Both the position numbers and the translations under genes were made by a program. The notes beneath the pieces were generated by a model that saw only the letters and a program-made list of their open reading frames with translations, ran no database searches and was not told the DNA's origin. This document shows positions 11,857 through 25,530 of a stretch of DNA of 64,000 nucleotides, in pieces. This DNA comes from Microplitis mediator (taxonomy: Eukaryota; Arthropoda; Insecta; Hymenoptera; Braconidae), in NCBI RefSeq assembly GCF_029852145.1, contig NC_079970.1:4216001-4280000 (forward strand), written 5' to 3'. How positions within the stretch are numbered: position 1 is the stretch's first letter; every line of letters begins with the position of its first letter.

Positions 11857-13991
11857 ATTTTAAAAAAAATACATTCATAATATCACAGTACATTGACCTT
11901 TTTTATAAAATTTAATTTCACATTTAATTAATTTCTCTTATTAAAATGCGGTAAGAAAAAAGTGTCAAAAATATCACAACACAGTAGCAAGCTGTTCTAT
12001 TTTTATTTCGTTTCTTATTTGGTACGAAAAAAGTTAAGAATAGGGCGGAGGGTTAAAGTGGGAGTAAGTAAGAATAAAAGAAATGACATAAGAGTAGGAA
12101 TAGTAGGCTCAAGATGAAAAGAGCTCGCGAACGTCGTTCTCATTCTGTTTGTTGAGGGTTTTTCTCAACGACGTGGTTACCTCTCTCAGAAGTCGGTGTG
12201 AGCGTCATCTTGCTCGTTGTAGTCTCAGCAGGTCAATAATCCTCACTTTTACCCAGATAAAAAAAGCTACTACCCCATATTTCATATATATATATATATA
12301 TATATCCTCACTCTTCACCCTTCACTCTCTAGTCTCCTATTTTATTTAATTCTATTCTATTCTTATTTTATTCTTCGGTCTCCCTATTTTTCATAAGATT
12401 TTTAAATGCTTTAACAGCCATAATACGTACAACCGCACACTTAACTTGTACTTCCTCATATCACGTCCGTCACAGTTCACAGCGAGTTAAAGAGACGAGA
12501 TGAGAAGGGAATTGAAGAGAGTTTGTGTGTGATATATTATATGGTAATAAGTTATGTTTAGTCATACATTGTGTATATATGATAGCATTATATACTAGAT
12601 GACAATGAACGCGGTTCTCTTTTCATCTTCCACTTGATGCACACGACACACAAGTTTACTCTTTGAAGTTAGCTCTTTTACCTACTTTTCTACACATATT
12701 TTTCAATCAACCCAAAACTGTTCTTATAATTTATTACTTTAGTACTCAACTTTATTCTATTAGAATACTTTTTTAAATTAAATTTTTTTTTCCGGAGTAC
12801 CTAATCTTCAGCTACCCTCATATCTTTTTTTTTTTTTTTTCTATTAATTTTGAACATCGGGAAAAAAAAAACTGACACTTTTACCTACAAGTTTAAAAGA
12901 AAAGATATTAATCAAAGTCACAGAAAAACACATGGTCTCTTACAAAATTTAACCAGACGATTTGTAAAAAATGACATTTGACTTATAGATACAACTACTC
13001 GCTTTCAAAACTTGAAATTACGTCCACAGTTTTTTTTTTTAAATTTATTCGGGTTTAAATTTTTATTCGTATAGAATTAGATTAGAGAAGAATAAACTTT
13101 TCTCACTTTATATCAAGTAATCTGACATACGTCTCTCTACTCTCTACACTTTACACTTGTTTTTTACTCGACTACTCTACAGTTATCATTTACACAGTAG
13201 TATTGGACATACAACATGGTGACATGATTCTGTACAAGTAGTGTAGTTTTATATCATATGAGACTCATTTTAATCATGTTTTCTCATTTTATCCAAAGAC
13301 TATTTCGCTGATGCCGTTTCATGTTTTTAAGTAGAAGAGGAGAGTGAGGCTGTGATGATGCCTTAAAGCAGGTGCGCCGGATGCATTCTGTACATACCGT
13401 TTGAGTTTCATACGCCAGCTACACTGACATCAAACGTCTACCTTCTCTATATATATATATATATGCATACATATACCACATACATTCCCATCCTCCTCTG
13501 ACGCCTTTATGTCGCACTTGTAATTTTAATTTTTTTTTTCCGGATTTTTATTTTTTCATTTACTTTTTAAATTAAAAATATTTTTTTTATCTATTAATGC
13601 TGTATAATTTAATTTATTGTTTAACGCACTAAAGCAGTAGGAATAATTAAATATTATATTTTAATTAGAAATGTTTGAGGAACAAAGGGAGATAATAATC
13701 GTATGTGGGTTCAGTAATAAATTAAATTATTCGAGTAAGATTACAATGAGATTTTGAGAGATAAGTTTTGTTGATATGGTTAATATTAATGATGTCAATA
13801 CTGTTATTATTATTATTTACTCGGAATTTACTCAGAATAAATTTATATATAATGAAAATTATTATTAAATTGTCTTATAATTATATATGTATATATATAT
13901 CCCGTGTGAAAAAAATTTTTGAAAAAAAGTTGACTATTCTGAACTCGAAAATGTGATAGAACGATAAACATTTTTTTAACTTCTGTAAATA
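11857..13991. other. AT-rich gene-free stretch with one GC-richer patch
   Basis: About 12115-12240 is GC-richer, with CGCGAACGTCG and repeated CTCAACGACG/TTGAGGG motifs, and could be a conserved or regulatory block. TA tracts sit at 12284-12305 and 13447-13464. The frames at 12149-12349 and 13768-13956 run into simple repeat or AT-rich DNA and are unsupported. Confidence 0.4.
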
Positions 13992-14440
13992 CACGGTAAA
14001 AAATTACGGTGTAAAAATGGACCCGGAGAACTTTACACGGCCGTGTAGTGTGAAATAACGGTGTACAACTTTTGGTGTGAAAATTACACCTAATATCGTG
14101 TTAAATTTAGGCAGTGTGAACTTAAAAGTTTTACACCGTCAACTGCGTAAATGTATATAACTCATGATAATTTTGCGTTAGGAAAAAATAATCATAAAAA
14201 TATTAAAATGTTCAAAATACTATTTAATATCTAAATAAAATTAATATAGTTATTGATTAAGTAGTATAAATATTTAACATCATTTGTTGCTCATTAATTA
14301 AAATTATAACGAGTAACACGGAATGGTGTAAAAAAAGTAGATTTACACCGTGTCAAAATTACACGGATGAAAAATTTACACCGAGAGAATTTTACACCGA
14401 GTCATTTACACTACATCGGGTCCAAAAATTTTTTACAGTG
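13992..14440. mobile_element. MITE family A-prime, copy 1
   Basis: A TA-flanked 449-bp element with ends CACGGTAAAAAATTACGGTG and TTTTTTACAGTG. Near the ends are GGACCCGG, ACACGGCCGTGTAGTG and ACACTACATCGGGTCC motifs. The AT-rich core (about 14150-14310) matches the core of the element at 60617-61059 in reverse orientation, including TAACTCATGATAATTTTGCG and AACACGGAATGGTGTAAA. It is non-coding. Confidence 0.92.
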
Positions 14441-14442
14441 TA

Positions 14443-16278
14443 CAAAGAAGAAAACGATTGACTTTATACTATAAATGAGCGTCTTTAGACTTTTGTAAAC
14501 TTTTTCCGACTCTCAATTGAGAATGATAAATTTTATCATTTTTTATCAGTGCGACATACGACCAGAAAAAGCTGATTTTGAACTATTTCTGAACTTTTTA
14601 TTCGACCGTATTTTAATAGTATTAAGTCAATCATTGATTTTTCCTTTATATTTTCAAAAATGTTCAAAAAAAGTTCATCGTTGTCTCCTATTTTGAAGTT
14701 TAGAATAGTCAACACTTTTTCAACCTTTTTTCAACAATTTTTTTTCGGAATATATATATTATATTTACGGTCCTGAGTGATTTTCCAGTATAACAAAAAT
14801 AAGATTCCGAAATTAAGTGAGTAATAGTTCATCTAAGCCAAAAATATAAACATCATGACCATGTGCAATGCAAAAACAGAATACAAAGTATTGTTATTAT
14901 TGTTGTTGTAAATATCAAGGTAGTTTAGCGGAATAAATTAGAATACGTATATGAACTGTGATTTAGCTCGGGTTCTATTGAAAACCAGTTTCCTATTACT
15001 AGTTACTGAGAGTATATTGTGCATTTCCGCAGCTTCTTCATCATTGAACATTGATTATTCACAGATGTGGGGCTTTTATTGTGGGTAATACTTAACTTTC
15101 AAACGCAGTAACATTTAATTTGATTTTTTTTCTCTTCGATTTTGTCATGTTAAGTTTATAAGAAAAAAAAAACCGTAGTATCGAGAAGGCAACTGGGTCA
15201 GGTTGAAAATAGGCATGATAATAAAATGAAAATGGAGTATAAAATGATAAAATTGTGAAAAGATGAACATGATTGTGAATTTAAGATGTCAAGATTCTGC
15301 CGGAACTTAGTTACGTCGAGTAATGTTATCTGATACACATAAAATAAGTAAATGAATATGTGTATAAAAAATATAAATATAGTTTGAATGATAATAATAA
15401 AAAAAGTTAAAAAGACTTTCAATGTAAGGTTGCGTGTTCGAACAAGTTGTTATTTAAGAATCACGGGTATATAATACAGTAGTAAAAATAATATTTCTCA
15501 GAATAAACTACAATGAACATGCAAAATGTTTGGTCATTCATTTTCTTGGGTTTCTACGAGATTTCCCAAGAGTCACTTAATATTTTATGGTATGACGTCT
15601 TCAGCTTTTATGTCACAGTATGATTAAATTAATTAATATACTTTAGTTTATTTTTAAAGATAACCAAGAATATTACACTTTATTATTTTATGTAATTGAA
15701 TATAAACATTTACGTTTTCTTTTCATTAATTACTTTTGTTTTATCTTATTTTCATTTAATTTTAAAATACACGTTTGGAAAATCAAAAGTATCGCCTCAA
15801 ATCTTCTGGTTGTGATAAGAGCAAGTAATTTTAATTGCCTAACTATTTTTTTTATTTTATCAACAGAAGAAATTGATTTTAAAATAACATACATTTATTT
15901 AAATATAAAATCATGGATATTTTTTTACACATATTTATTGTCTTATTTGATTTTCAAAATAAATAGTCTTTTTCTCAGCCAGTCGTATTTTATACTCCGT
16001 CAATTTTTGTATCTCATTGAAAAAAAAACGTCTGCATAGATTATAACCAAACGGAAGTGATTACAGTAATAATAATATTTAATAGAATTTTTTGTGATAA
16101 TATTCTATACTTACATGAGAAATCACTCTTGTTTTAAATGCTATGGTGCCACAGTAGCCGGTCCATATTGGCCATCTAACGGAAATTAAAATACATCGCA
16201 AAAATTATTATGACCATAGTAAAATATTCAGTGGTTACAGTAATTTGTGACGTAGTCATAAATTTTATTATAATCATA
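14443..16278. other. AT-rich gene-free stretch
   Basis: Only chance frames occur (minus 15198-15422, plus 15812-16039); both are rich in Phe, Ile, Leu and Tyr, as expected from AT-rich non-coding DNA. No RNA gene or repeat edge is recognised. Confidence 0.45.
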
Positions 16279-16461
16279 CACGCAGAAAATTTTACGGTAT
16301 TTTTCGCATCAAAAATTTATAGAAAAAATACGATGGATTTTAAAAATTTCTACAGTATTGGTAATTTGTCCGATAATTCCATACTGTCCTCATGTTACTA
16401 TGACTATAGTAATTTTTCTATAAATTTTTGATGCAAAAAATACCGTAAAATTCTCTGCGTG
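16279..16461. mobile_element. Foldback MITE, ends CACGCAGAAAATTTTACGG
   Basis: A 183-bp element flanked by TA on both sides. The outer ~45 bp (CACGCAGAAAATTTTACGGT, then ATTTTTCGCATCAAAAATTT) recur inverted at the right end with few mismatches. The core is short and the whole unit could form a stem-loop. The frame at 16210-16431 is an artefact of the element. Confidence 0.87.
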
Positions 16462-16659
16462 TAGTAATTTTTTCAATACGTTTATTTTGGTTTCTGTCAT
16501 GTGGTCAATATGGTCCGGTTTTACCGTGACATCATAGTCTATAAAACAAGAAAAATTTTTCCATGTACATTCGGACTAATTGAAATCGTAGAAATTATAT
16601 AATTTAAAATGAATATCGATCTGAAATTTTCAGATTTATTTAGTAGATCGTCAGATTCT

Positions 16660-16859
16660 CACTGTAAAAAATCGGGAGTGAATTCGGAGTGATCATGGAT
16701 TGTATTTGAACCGAATTCACTCCAATTCTGAGTTTTAATATCGAAATAAACTTTCCTTCAGAATGAAATTTCACTAAAATAACAAAAGTCATCCGCTTCA
16801 CATTCACTCCGAATTTCCTCCGGATTTGATTCCCTTTCACTCCGGAATTTCTTACAGCG
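16660..16859. mobile_element. MITE family B, copy 2
   Basis: Starts CACTGTAAAAAATCGGGAGT and ends TTTCTTACAGCG with TA on the right. It contains GGAGTGAATTCGGAGTG and inverted TTCACTCCGAATTTCCTCCG motifs shared with the copy at 9746-10062. The minus-strand frame at 16640-16840 lies within it and is not a gene. Confidence 0.78.
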
Positions 16860-18394
16860 TAATAATGTGCTTATTTATACACTTACTTAGTGTAGTATGT
16901 GAACTGTAGGTACGATTTAATGTAAAAATCAATGAAAAATTTTCAAACTAGAGTAAAAACTCAACTCGCATTCGACATGTAACTTAAATTTGTTAATTTT
17001 TTCCGACAGTCATCAGTCATCAGTAGTCAACATGTACGATCTGAAATTCAAATTCTATACTTAAAATTTGACAACAAAGTTACAATATTATCATAGAAGC
17101 TTTTAAAAATAATTTTATTAATCTACATAAATCATCTAGAATAAAGCACAGCTGAGTGCAACTCGATGCAAACAATCGCGAAACAAAAATTTGAATAATA
17201 AAATTTAAAGTTTAACATGAATTGAATATAATTTATATAAAATACATTTTTTGAGTTGTATGTAAAAAGAAAATTTCCCTTTTTTGTCTCTGCAGTTTAT
17301 TATAATTTTATATCGAAAGCTTACGTACTCAATAAAAGAATGTGACATTCGATTTAAATGTCTGGTGGCCTGTTATGGCATTTGCTCCTCCGCACATCTC
17401 ACGATTTACGATACACAATAACTTTTTATTTTTTTTTATCATTATTTATTACATAACATTTATTTACATAAACAGACATTACTTTATCATGATTTTTTAA
17501 AAAATTTTTTAATAAATTTTATCTACAGTAAAACTTTAATTTTTTCACATCAAGTATTTTTTTAAACCCTTGTGACATTTAATTTTTTTTATCAATATCG
17601 TCTCTGATAATCTTTACTGACAAATTCATTTAACTTTAAAAGCAATCTCACATCGAAAGAAATGTAATTATAATTAAAAACTGAAATTTCCGAGCATGGA
17701 CAAAAAAAAATAATAAAACAGCTTACAAATTTACTATCCTTGCTACTAAATTTATACACAGATTTTCTCAGGTATATTAACACAAAATCGTATTCTCAAA
17801 CAGCCAACTTGAAACTTTTGTACGGTTTATTAAATTTTTCTTTTTCAAATTTTTTTTTTTTTCGCTTTAAATCGTTTCAGCGCTACGAGCGTGATGAATA
17901 AATTTAAAAAGTTTTTTTGTACAAAGTTCCATGCATACTTATATTCCTTTGTGACCAGAATTTAACATTTATTTTATTTTTTATCATTATTTTTTTTTAT
18001 AAATGGAAATGTCTGAAAATTGTAGTCTTTAAATATTTAAACGCTTAGTAAATTAATAAAAAAAAAAAAAAATGAAAAAGAAAAGCACTAATTACAAGTA
18101 GTTGATAGATCTTAAATTGTCGGTATAAATTGGTGCCAAGTGAATTTAACGTATTAATTGAATTGGTTGGTATGACTAGAAGATATAATAATATAGGTCA
18201 TGTTCCTCTTGCTTCTCTGACTCCTCTCTTACTCCTCATTTACTCCTCCCCCTTCCTCCTCATTCGACTCATCATCTAGCATCTCTTCTCTCTTCGGTCT
18301 CTCCTGAATCCAACCTGAAATTATATTCCTTTACAGAACAAATCGATCTCACATACAGTATTCGTTTGCATCAAATAGAAGCTGTACTGAGTAA

Positions 18395-18505
18395 AGTATA
18401 AGTATAAGAGATGATAGTGATAGTGATAGTAAGAGTGATAGATTGAGATAGAGATGACGGTAAAGATATAAACAGAGATAGAAATAGTGATAAAGATAGA
18501 AAAAG
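18395..18505. repeat. Degenerate GATA-type simple repeat
   Basis: Repeated GATAGTGATA, GATAGAGAT and AAAGATAGA words. It is purine-rich on the plus strand, facing a pyrimidine-rich stretch 100 bp upstream. Confidence 0.75.
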
Positions 18506-19146
18506 TCTCCTTGCAACACTTCTCCAGTATCTCTGACGGCATCACGTTCCAATAGCGGATTCGAAACACGAATGCTCGTTATCTTTACTCCAGCTCTAGT
18601 GTGAACGCCATTACTCCCATATCTTTTCAAACTAAATTGTCGGCATACGCTGACTCAACTCACTTTTATTTATACTAATATTCAAACCATAAAAGTTTAG
18701 ATTCTATGGTTTACTTAAATCATTTTATTTTATTAATTATAATTAACGTGATAAAATAATAAATAAAGCAAAATTTTGATGTTACATAGCAGGAGTTAAG
18801 CGGAAATATTTAATTAACATAAAAATAAAAACAAATAAGTCCAAAAAGATAAGTGACAGCATGACTAGACGATTACATAAATTTAGGTTAAATGTAAGAG
18901 AAAAAATTCGTGTAATTTTTTATTTTCGAGCTTTTCTGTTATCTTTTTTAGGCTATCATTCTTTAGCTATTCGCATAATTCAGTTTTGGGCTCTAGGTGA
19001 AGAATCTATATTGCGGTTGAGGGTAAACTTTTATCTGATTGTGAAAAATTTAAATAATTTAATCTTAAAGTATTGCTGAGAAAAAAAAACGGGAAAACTT
19101 GAGAAAAAAAAACTTGGTTACAATTATTTTTTTATACTATGGTATA

Positions 19147-19168
19147 TTTTTTTTTTTTTTTTTTTTTT
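19147..19168. repeat. Poly-T run of about 22 bases
   Basis: An uninterrupted T homopolymer, seen directly. No retroelement tail structure is visible beside it. Confidence 0.9.
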
Positions 19169-20064
19169 ATTTACCTATTTACTTAAATTAATTGTCTACT
19201 TTTATACCCTTTGGGTAAATGGTTTGTCAGTTAAATAAATCAACTTAAGGTGTTCTCGCTAAAATCAAGTTTACTTATCGAGTTTAGTTTACTATCTTTC
19301 CTTAATTCACTATTTTAAAGTAATTACGTATTTGTGCAACACTATTTCAAAACTACATTACGCACTTTTAATTATAATTAAATGTCAGTTTATTTTAATT
19401 TTACGCTTATTAAAATTTTAGAATTTATTTACTTTTTTTTTTTAATGAGGTCAAACAATAGATTAGTTAATGATAATTATAAAAAAACTGTTGACACACT
19501 GGTGAATTTCTGAAATCACATTTAAAGCGTGTGCGATTTACTTATCACGCCCGCTTGACAGCTAAACACATGAGAGCGTGACTATCAGAAGAAAGAAACT
19601 AATGATAAATTTGGGAGTTACTAAAAAAGTTTTAAATTTTAAATATTTTGTATTAATTAAGTTTTTAAATTATTCAAATATATGCTGTACTAATACGAGA
19701 TAACGGATATAAATATTTATTGCTATATATCCGAGCGCTCGAAAAGACCCAATGACTCGAAAATAATCTAGAGCAATAATTAAATACTGAAATTTAAATT
19801 TGTTTTCACTAGTCGGATAATTTTTGAATAAATTGGTCTACTGTGGCCATTTTTTTATTTTTCAAAAGGCAGAAACGGGTCAATTTTTAATTTTTATTAA
19901 GAATTCAGTACTTATTTTAAATTTTTTATAGATTTTGGAAAAAAATAGAAAATCTGGGGTAAAATGGGGTATCAAAAAAATTTTCTCGTATCCAAGAAAA
20001 AAATTTTTATTTAAAATATTTGAAACTCAGTTGTAAAGTTACAGAGGGTTCATGTACCCTCCCC

Positions 20065-20647
20065 CCTCCTACGTACACACACGCGCACTTACATATAGAC
20101 TAGTGATGTAAAACAAAGCATATGCTCGTCAAATGCTCGTCATTTGACGTCAATTGACCAACTAAAAAAAATGACCGCCGGTTATTTTTTGAATTTAATG
20201 GCGATTCCCGCGAAATGAGTGTAAAAAATTGACCGAAAAATGACCGAAAAATTTTTGACGGTCATTTTCCATCTAAGTAGTTGAGTAAGCCAAATTTGTT
20301 TTTTAGCGTCAGAATTTTTAGATAAATTTTGTTTTGAATATTTAAAATATTTAGGTTGCATATGAAATAGGTTGGTTTGTTTTCGTAAAAAGAAAAAAAA
20401 ATGCTCATGAATTTTTGTGACTGACCAAAAAAAAATGCTCGTCAATTGCTCGTGATTTGACCAAAGTTAAAAATGACTGTCATTTCGCATCACTAATATA
20501 GACACTCGGATATGACTCTGAAAAGAGTCAGAATAACTTCCAAGGACTTCAAAACGTCGACATCTGATGAAAACTCGATTTTCGAAAATCGGATGAAAAC
20601 AATAACCCCGAATTTTTCAAAAATCGTCGATTTTCATGGCGGGAAGT
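20065..20647 (-). mobile_element. Repeat family D, copy 3 (interrupted by a hAT-type MITE)
   Basis: The right end reads GACTTCAAAACGTCGACATC, then TGATGAAAACTCGATTTTCG, and closes with TTTTCATGGCGGGAAG. This matches the reverse complement of the left end of the copy at 7089. The left limit is uncertain; the CA-rich stretch near 20075-20090 corresponds to the CA/GT tract present in the other D copies. The hAT-type element at 20101-20495 splits it. Confidence 0.68.
20101..20495. mobile_element. hAT-type MITE with 8-bp target duplication
   Basis: A 395-bp element bounded by TAGTGATGTAAAAC and CATTTCGCATCACTA, whose terminal TAGTGATG fits the short hAT end pattern. A perfect 8-bp duplication ATATAGAC flanks it (20093-20100 and 20496-20503). 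Subterminal ATGCTCGTCAA/TTGACG motifs recur inverted on the two sides. The minus-strand frame inside (20182-20445) shows no transposase motif, so the element is non-autonomous. Confidence 0.93.
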
Positions 20648-21360
20648 AGAAAAAACGGTGAAAAACCTTTAAAATAATATTTTGGGAGTTGACATATCTC
20701 AAAAAAATTTTTAAAATAATTGAAAAATGTAGGATTAATAAAAAAAGTTAAAAACAAATAACTTCGGGTACCTAAAATCTGAAAAAGTAAAATAACTCAA
20801 AGGTTTACTCTCGTTGAAATATATCTCAAAATTATGTACATGATCGATAAACTTGTACGTGTTTGTATAACATATATAAAGTATACGCCCTAACATATGG
20901 TGTGCATGTGTGTGTATCTTTGATGAAAGCTCTCGACGAATACACACCTCACACCCCACACCCTCGATCAAAAGTTTTCATGTATGCCTTAAGCGTCAGT
21001 ATACCTACACGACCCGAAAATAATAATTAACATATATTAGCGTTAATTGTACATTCATAAAGTTATTAAATTAAATTAAATCGAACGACGGATAAACAAA
21101 TCCAGTAAATCAAAAGTTTCTCTCTTCTGTTATTTGATTCGGAAAAATTTTAAAATTAATATGTGACATTTAAATGTAAATTTATAAATATTATATTTTT
21201 TTATGGACAGGTAAAATATATATTAAATAACGCAGCTTTAATATGCCTTAAAAAATTCTATTATAAAAAATACAATCTTGGATATTTTCGTCAAGTTTAA
21301 CTTTTTTTTAAGTCTCTGTACGTGCAAGTAAGTTGTACATGTAGTAGACTGTACGTGCCT
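20648..21360. other. AT-rich gene-free stretch
   Basis: No supported feature. The minus-strand frame at 20735-20971 lacks any recognisable motif. Confidence 0.45.
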
Positions 21361-21709
21361 GAAAGTATATAATAAAAAAATATATAAAGTGAACAGAAGA
21401 AAGAGAAAAGAGTAGTAGTGTATAGTAGTGTAGTCTAGCGTGTGAGTGTCTGCGTAATAGTAGTAGCAGCAGCAGTAGTAGTAGTAGAAACTGCGAGTAG
21501 ATTCTGATGGGGTATGGAAAAAGCTGGCTGGGAAAACGTCAGATTCAAGTAGGGTGAGTAGAGGTTAAGAGAGTGAGGGCCGCTGATAGAAGAACATTCC
21601 GCTGTGAAAGGACCTGGGGGGCCGTGTGGGTGGTGTGTAAAAGCTTCTACAAGACCTAAGTCGAACTTTTGCACACTTGAGTTGAGTAAAGAGTCGAAGC
21701 TGGGTGAGT
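21361..21709 (+). promoter_or_regulatory. GC-richer block with AGC/AGT triplets; possible alternative first exon
   Basis: A TATATAAAGTG motif at about 21380 is followed by purine-rich sequence, AGT/AGC triplets (about 21459-21488), a GC-rich patch around 21595-21640 and two donor-like sites GGTGAGT (21553-21559 and 21703-21709). This could be an internal promoter with a non-coding first exon on the plus strand. Open frames run on both strands (minus 21435-21674, plus 21604-21885), neither with a recognised domain; their coexistence reflects GC content rather than proving a gene. Confidence 0.25.
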
Positions 21710-21889
21710 TTTCTGTATGTATGTATGCAGGTATTTGTTTGCCGCTTGTCTCTCGTCAGGGATTCAACCTAGTGCGTTTTGTGTCTTCATTTTATTTTTT
21801 TTCATCCCTCTTTTTATTTATATTTTCTAAGTTTTCTTGCTCTCACTGTTGTCTGCGCTGCCTTACAACCCTACACAGTAAGTAGAGAA

Positions 21890-24800
21890 TGACAGGTGTA
21901 TATGTACTTAAAAGCTTTGTCGAGATTGTGATTGTGTTTCTGGTGTGAATGTCGTGTTATCGATCATTGAAAAAAGGTGGGGTTCACTTTAGATTTTTTT
22001 ATACTTTGTTCTCATGTATTTAAAGTAAATGAATATTTTTTGAATATATTATTTAAATAAAATCCAAGCTAAAATAATCAATAGTGTATTTTGACGTTTG
22101 ATAGTTAATTGTGCCATGAGTAGATTTTGGTTTTCGGTTTCCCACAAAGCTGTTTACTGTAACTACGCGTCTAACATCAATGCTAAGTATGTGGATATAT
22201 GTGTGCCAGTGTGTAGGTAAACTGCAACACATTAGCGCATTATATCCGCATTAGTCTAATGTAATTTCATGCGCTACAACCGAGATGACCACTTCGCGGC
22301 TGTCTATGTAAGCAGCTACCCAAGCATCTAATTATCATCTCAATGCACCAATATATATATATATATATTAAGTGTACTACATATTGGTACGCAGCACAAA
22401 CGAACGTATCTATTGGACCATCGTGACCTCTAATAGTGCGTCATTTGAATATTCTATGTGTTTTTCACTATTCCGTATATATATATGTATATATAGATTC
22501 ACTTTGCTAATTTCAATACGTATAATTATATAAATGTTTGTATATTTTCTTGAAAACCAAATAGTAAATATTTATGTTATAATAAAATAAACAAATTTAC
22601 CCAAGGTTTTATTTTTTATTTTAAATATGAATATATTAAAGCGTTGCTACCTTGAAAATTATTATATTTATAGATAAAGAAGTTATTTTAGTGATGAACA
22701 TGAATATTTATAATTTTAATTAATTAAAAAAAATGATTGATCTGAAATTTGTTGAGAAATAAATTAAAACTTGCTCGTCTAATATTAAATCTCAATTCTA
22801 TTTGTTTATAAACGGATGGGTTTTATTAATATAGATGTGCTTAGATGCCTTGTGGGTAGAGTTGTGAAATAAAGAATGCGTTGAATATAGACAGGATGTG
22901 GGAACATCGATTTCGCATATTCATTTCATGCGTTATGCTAAATTCGCGGTTATTTACATACGTAATATAGCATTTTAATTATTGCGTGGCAAATTAATGT
23001 CATTATTTTATTTAACAAGACTTGAACCTCAACAATTGCAGTATAGAAAAGTGTGAAGAAAGTTTAACATGGTTAGAAAAATAGTAAAATTTGAGTTGGC
23101 TATTGCTGAAAATTTTTTAAAATTTTAAACGAGTTATTTTTTTTATTTTTGGCTAAGATGGGTCACTTTAAAAAAAGTTTTCTATACTCTAAATTGTCTA
23201 AAAATAAAAATGAAACCATTTTGAGACTAAAATAAAAATTATTTATAATAATTTTTGGATACAAAATGTTCCTTGGCTCTCCTTTGCATAAAATTTTATA
23301 AAACTATTTAAATATGCGGTTCTTAGGATTTTATTTTTCCACTAGTGGTTTGAAGATAGTCTGCAATTCGACTGTCTCGCATTAATTCATGGTAATTCAC
23401 ATTAAATATTCCCCGACACGTCTAATAATAACCATATACGATAGTCTTGGTCGATTAAACGTGCGCTGTATGTTAAATTCAAAATTTCCCGCGTTTACAT
23501 TTATTTTTAATTACTATTTCTTTTCTTTTCTTTTATTTCCTGTATGACTTTTCTCTCTTTCCCTCTTTTATTACACATACTCCATCAAAGCCTACGTATA
23601 TATTTAAATATATAAGGTTTTTGTTTGATTTTTATTATCGTTCCACTATTACCTGCCGGAAACACAAACGGTTCCACTGTAAATAGAAGTGACCGTGTTT
23701 ATAAAATTCTGACAATACCCAGTCGCTTTAATGACAGGGCGATAATTGCAATTCGTTTGCTTTGAAGTACACTGAATAAAGAGGTTTTTATGAAAATGGC
23801 AAACAAAAAATAATAACATTATATAGAAAAATAATTAAAAAAAAAAAAAAATGCGATTGTACTCACGTCCGTTGTTTAACTTTAGCAGAGAAATTTTTTT
23901 TGCCGAACTAATTAAACAAAATGATTAATTGTTTCTGTCCGAACATTGTCATTGAGGATTTCATATATATATATATGTATATCCACTATTTCCAATTATG
24001 TTTTTTTCATTTGAAAAAAATTATATATATCTTTTTTCATAATAATATAATAATAACTAAATTTTATTTTATCTTTTGATATATTTATTTTTTAATTAAA
24101 CTCGACATAAAATAAGAATTATATTATTCCAATATCAATATCAAATGTATTATATTTCATCTATTATTGTTATTATTAAATTTTATAAAAAATACAAAAA
24201 AATATCTGGATAATACGAGAGTTTTTTGTTACACTGGCGCCAATAACTAGTTACGCAATTTTATCAGCTCGAGGCAATTGCACGCACGGTATATATATGT
24301 GTATATATATAAATTCTCGACAGATTATTATATGATATGATATGATAGATATCGAGATGGACAAATGTGCTACTATCGAGTACCAAGAACAAAAAAAAAC
24401 ATATATCATTCTAATTCACAAAGAAAAATACGTTGTGGTTTTATTATTTTTTTTTCTATTCATATACAGCCATATATAGAGCTCTACAGAGAATAGCGTC
24501 ATTATATTTATTACATAAAGATAGTCTTTATTTAACTCGAAGGCTGTAATAATTTTATTTCTTATGTGATTGGTTTATTATTTCGAATTATCATTTGAAA
24601 ATAAAAACTACAATGGTTTAAAAATGAAATTTATTACGAATGATTATTTGTTCTGTGTATTTATTGATAGTTATTGAGTTTTAATACTAAAAAAATTGAA
24701 TATGAAATGAATTTTATGTGAAACTGTAGATTTGCATGTATCATTCTAATAATACGAGTGTAGAGTATGTGGAAGAAAGTTTCGCCTGAAGCAGAATTGT

Positions 24801-25203
24801 GATTCAAAATATTCATACCGAAAAAAAAATGTTAAAAAGCCTAGAAAATCTTTTTCGCAATCATTCCCTCATGTACTTTGCCGTTTTCTTCTGAAGAGTT
24901 TTATCTTACAATTCAATTCCAAAATTCGAGGGAAAAGATGGTTAGAGATTATCCGATCATCTTCGCAGGGACTTTGTACTTATTTTGTGGCTTCTTTTTT
25001 TGGATTATCTTTTTTTATTTAATTATTTTTTTTATAATAGTTAACAGTGTATAACATTTTCTGCCTTTTACACTTCGTGCCTTTAATCGCAATTGCTACC
25101 TTTTCTATTCCCTCCTCTTTTTCATACGGCTGTGGACTGACTTGTGTTTTTGTACTGCATCATTACGTGATGCCCTATACCCTACCCTTTTGCCGTGGGA
25201 GTA
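21890..25203. other. AT-rich gene-free stretch
   Basis: More than 3 kb without any frame long enough to discuss. Short TA tracts occur at about 22350-22369, 23963-23980 and 24290-24312. No inverted-repeat element or RNA gene was recognised. Confidence 0.45.
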
Positions 25204-25530
25204 TACACTGTAAAAAGAGCGGTGTTAAAAATGGACTCGTTTTAACTCCGCCCGGTGTAAAAATGAAATTACACCGGTGTAGGAGGAGTAATACACCGGT
25301 GTTAAAAATACCGGTGTTAAAGCGGAGTAACCGGAGTAAATGCGGAGTAATGCCGGTTTAAAAGCGGGGTAACAGGTGTAAAAGTGGGGTAAATTGCGTC
25401 CGCTTGGAGTATTAACTTTAAAGATTATAAAACACAAAAAATGTCAGTTCTTTATGAAAATTAATAAAAAATATCATTTATCAACAAGTATAGTGATCGA
25501 GTAAGTAAAAATATTCACAAAAATAAAATA

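Larger units (their letters stand above)
16862..20064. other. AT-rich gene-free stretch
   Basis: Holds a pyrimidine-rich CTCCT tract (about 18200-18305), a degenerate GATAGA/GATAGTGATA tract (about 18395-18505) and a T-run (19147-19168). The minus-strand frames at 18321-18630 are readings of these tracts. A segment near 19855-19975 with GGGGTAAAATGGGGTA resembles the inner ends of the AGGGG-type elements at 57.9 and 60.6 kb and may be a relic. Confidence 0.42.

Noticed and set aside
11626..11880. 84-codon frame beginning in a GT-rich tract
   Set aside because: It lies inside the family A MITE; the start is a microsatellite reading.
18321..18630. Two overlapping minus-strand frames rich in Tyr, Leu and Ser
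   Set aside because: They read a GATAGA/GATAGTGATA simple repeat, which produces long open frames by itself.
21435..21885. Two overlapping open frames on opposite strands in a GC-richer block
   Set aside because: Neither has a domain; one ends in a triplet-repeat reading. Only the possible promoter/first-exon nature is retained, at low confidence.
25047..25437. Overlapping plus and minus frames of 104 and 70 codons
   Set aside because: Both read through the repeated ACCGGTGT arms of the family A MITE.
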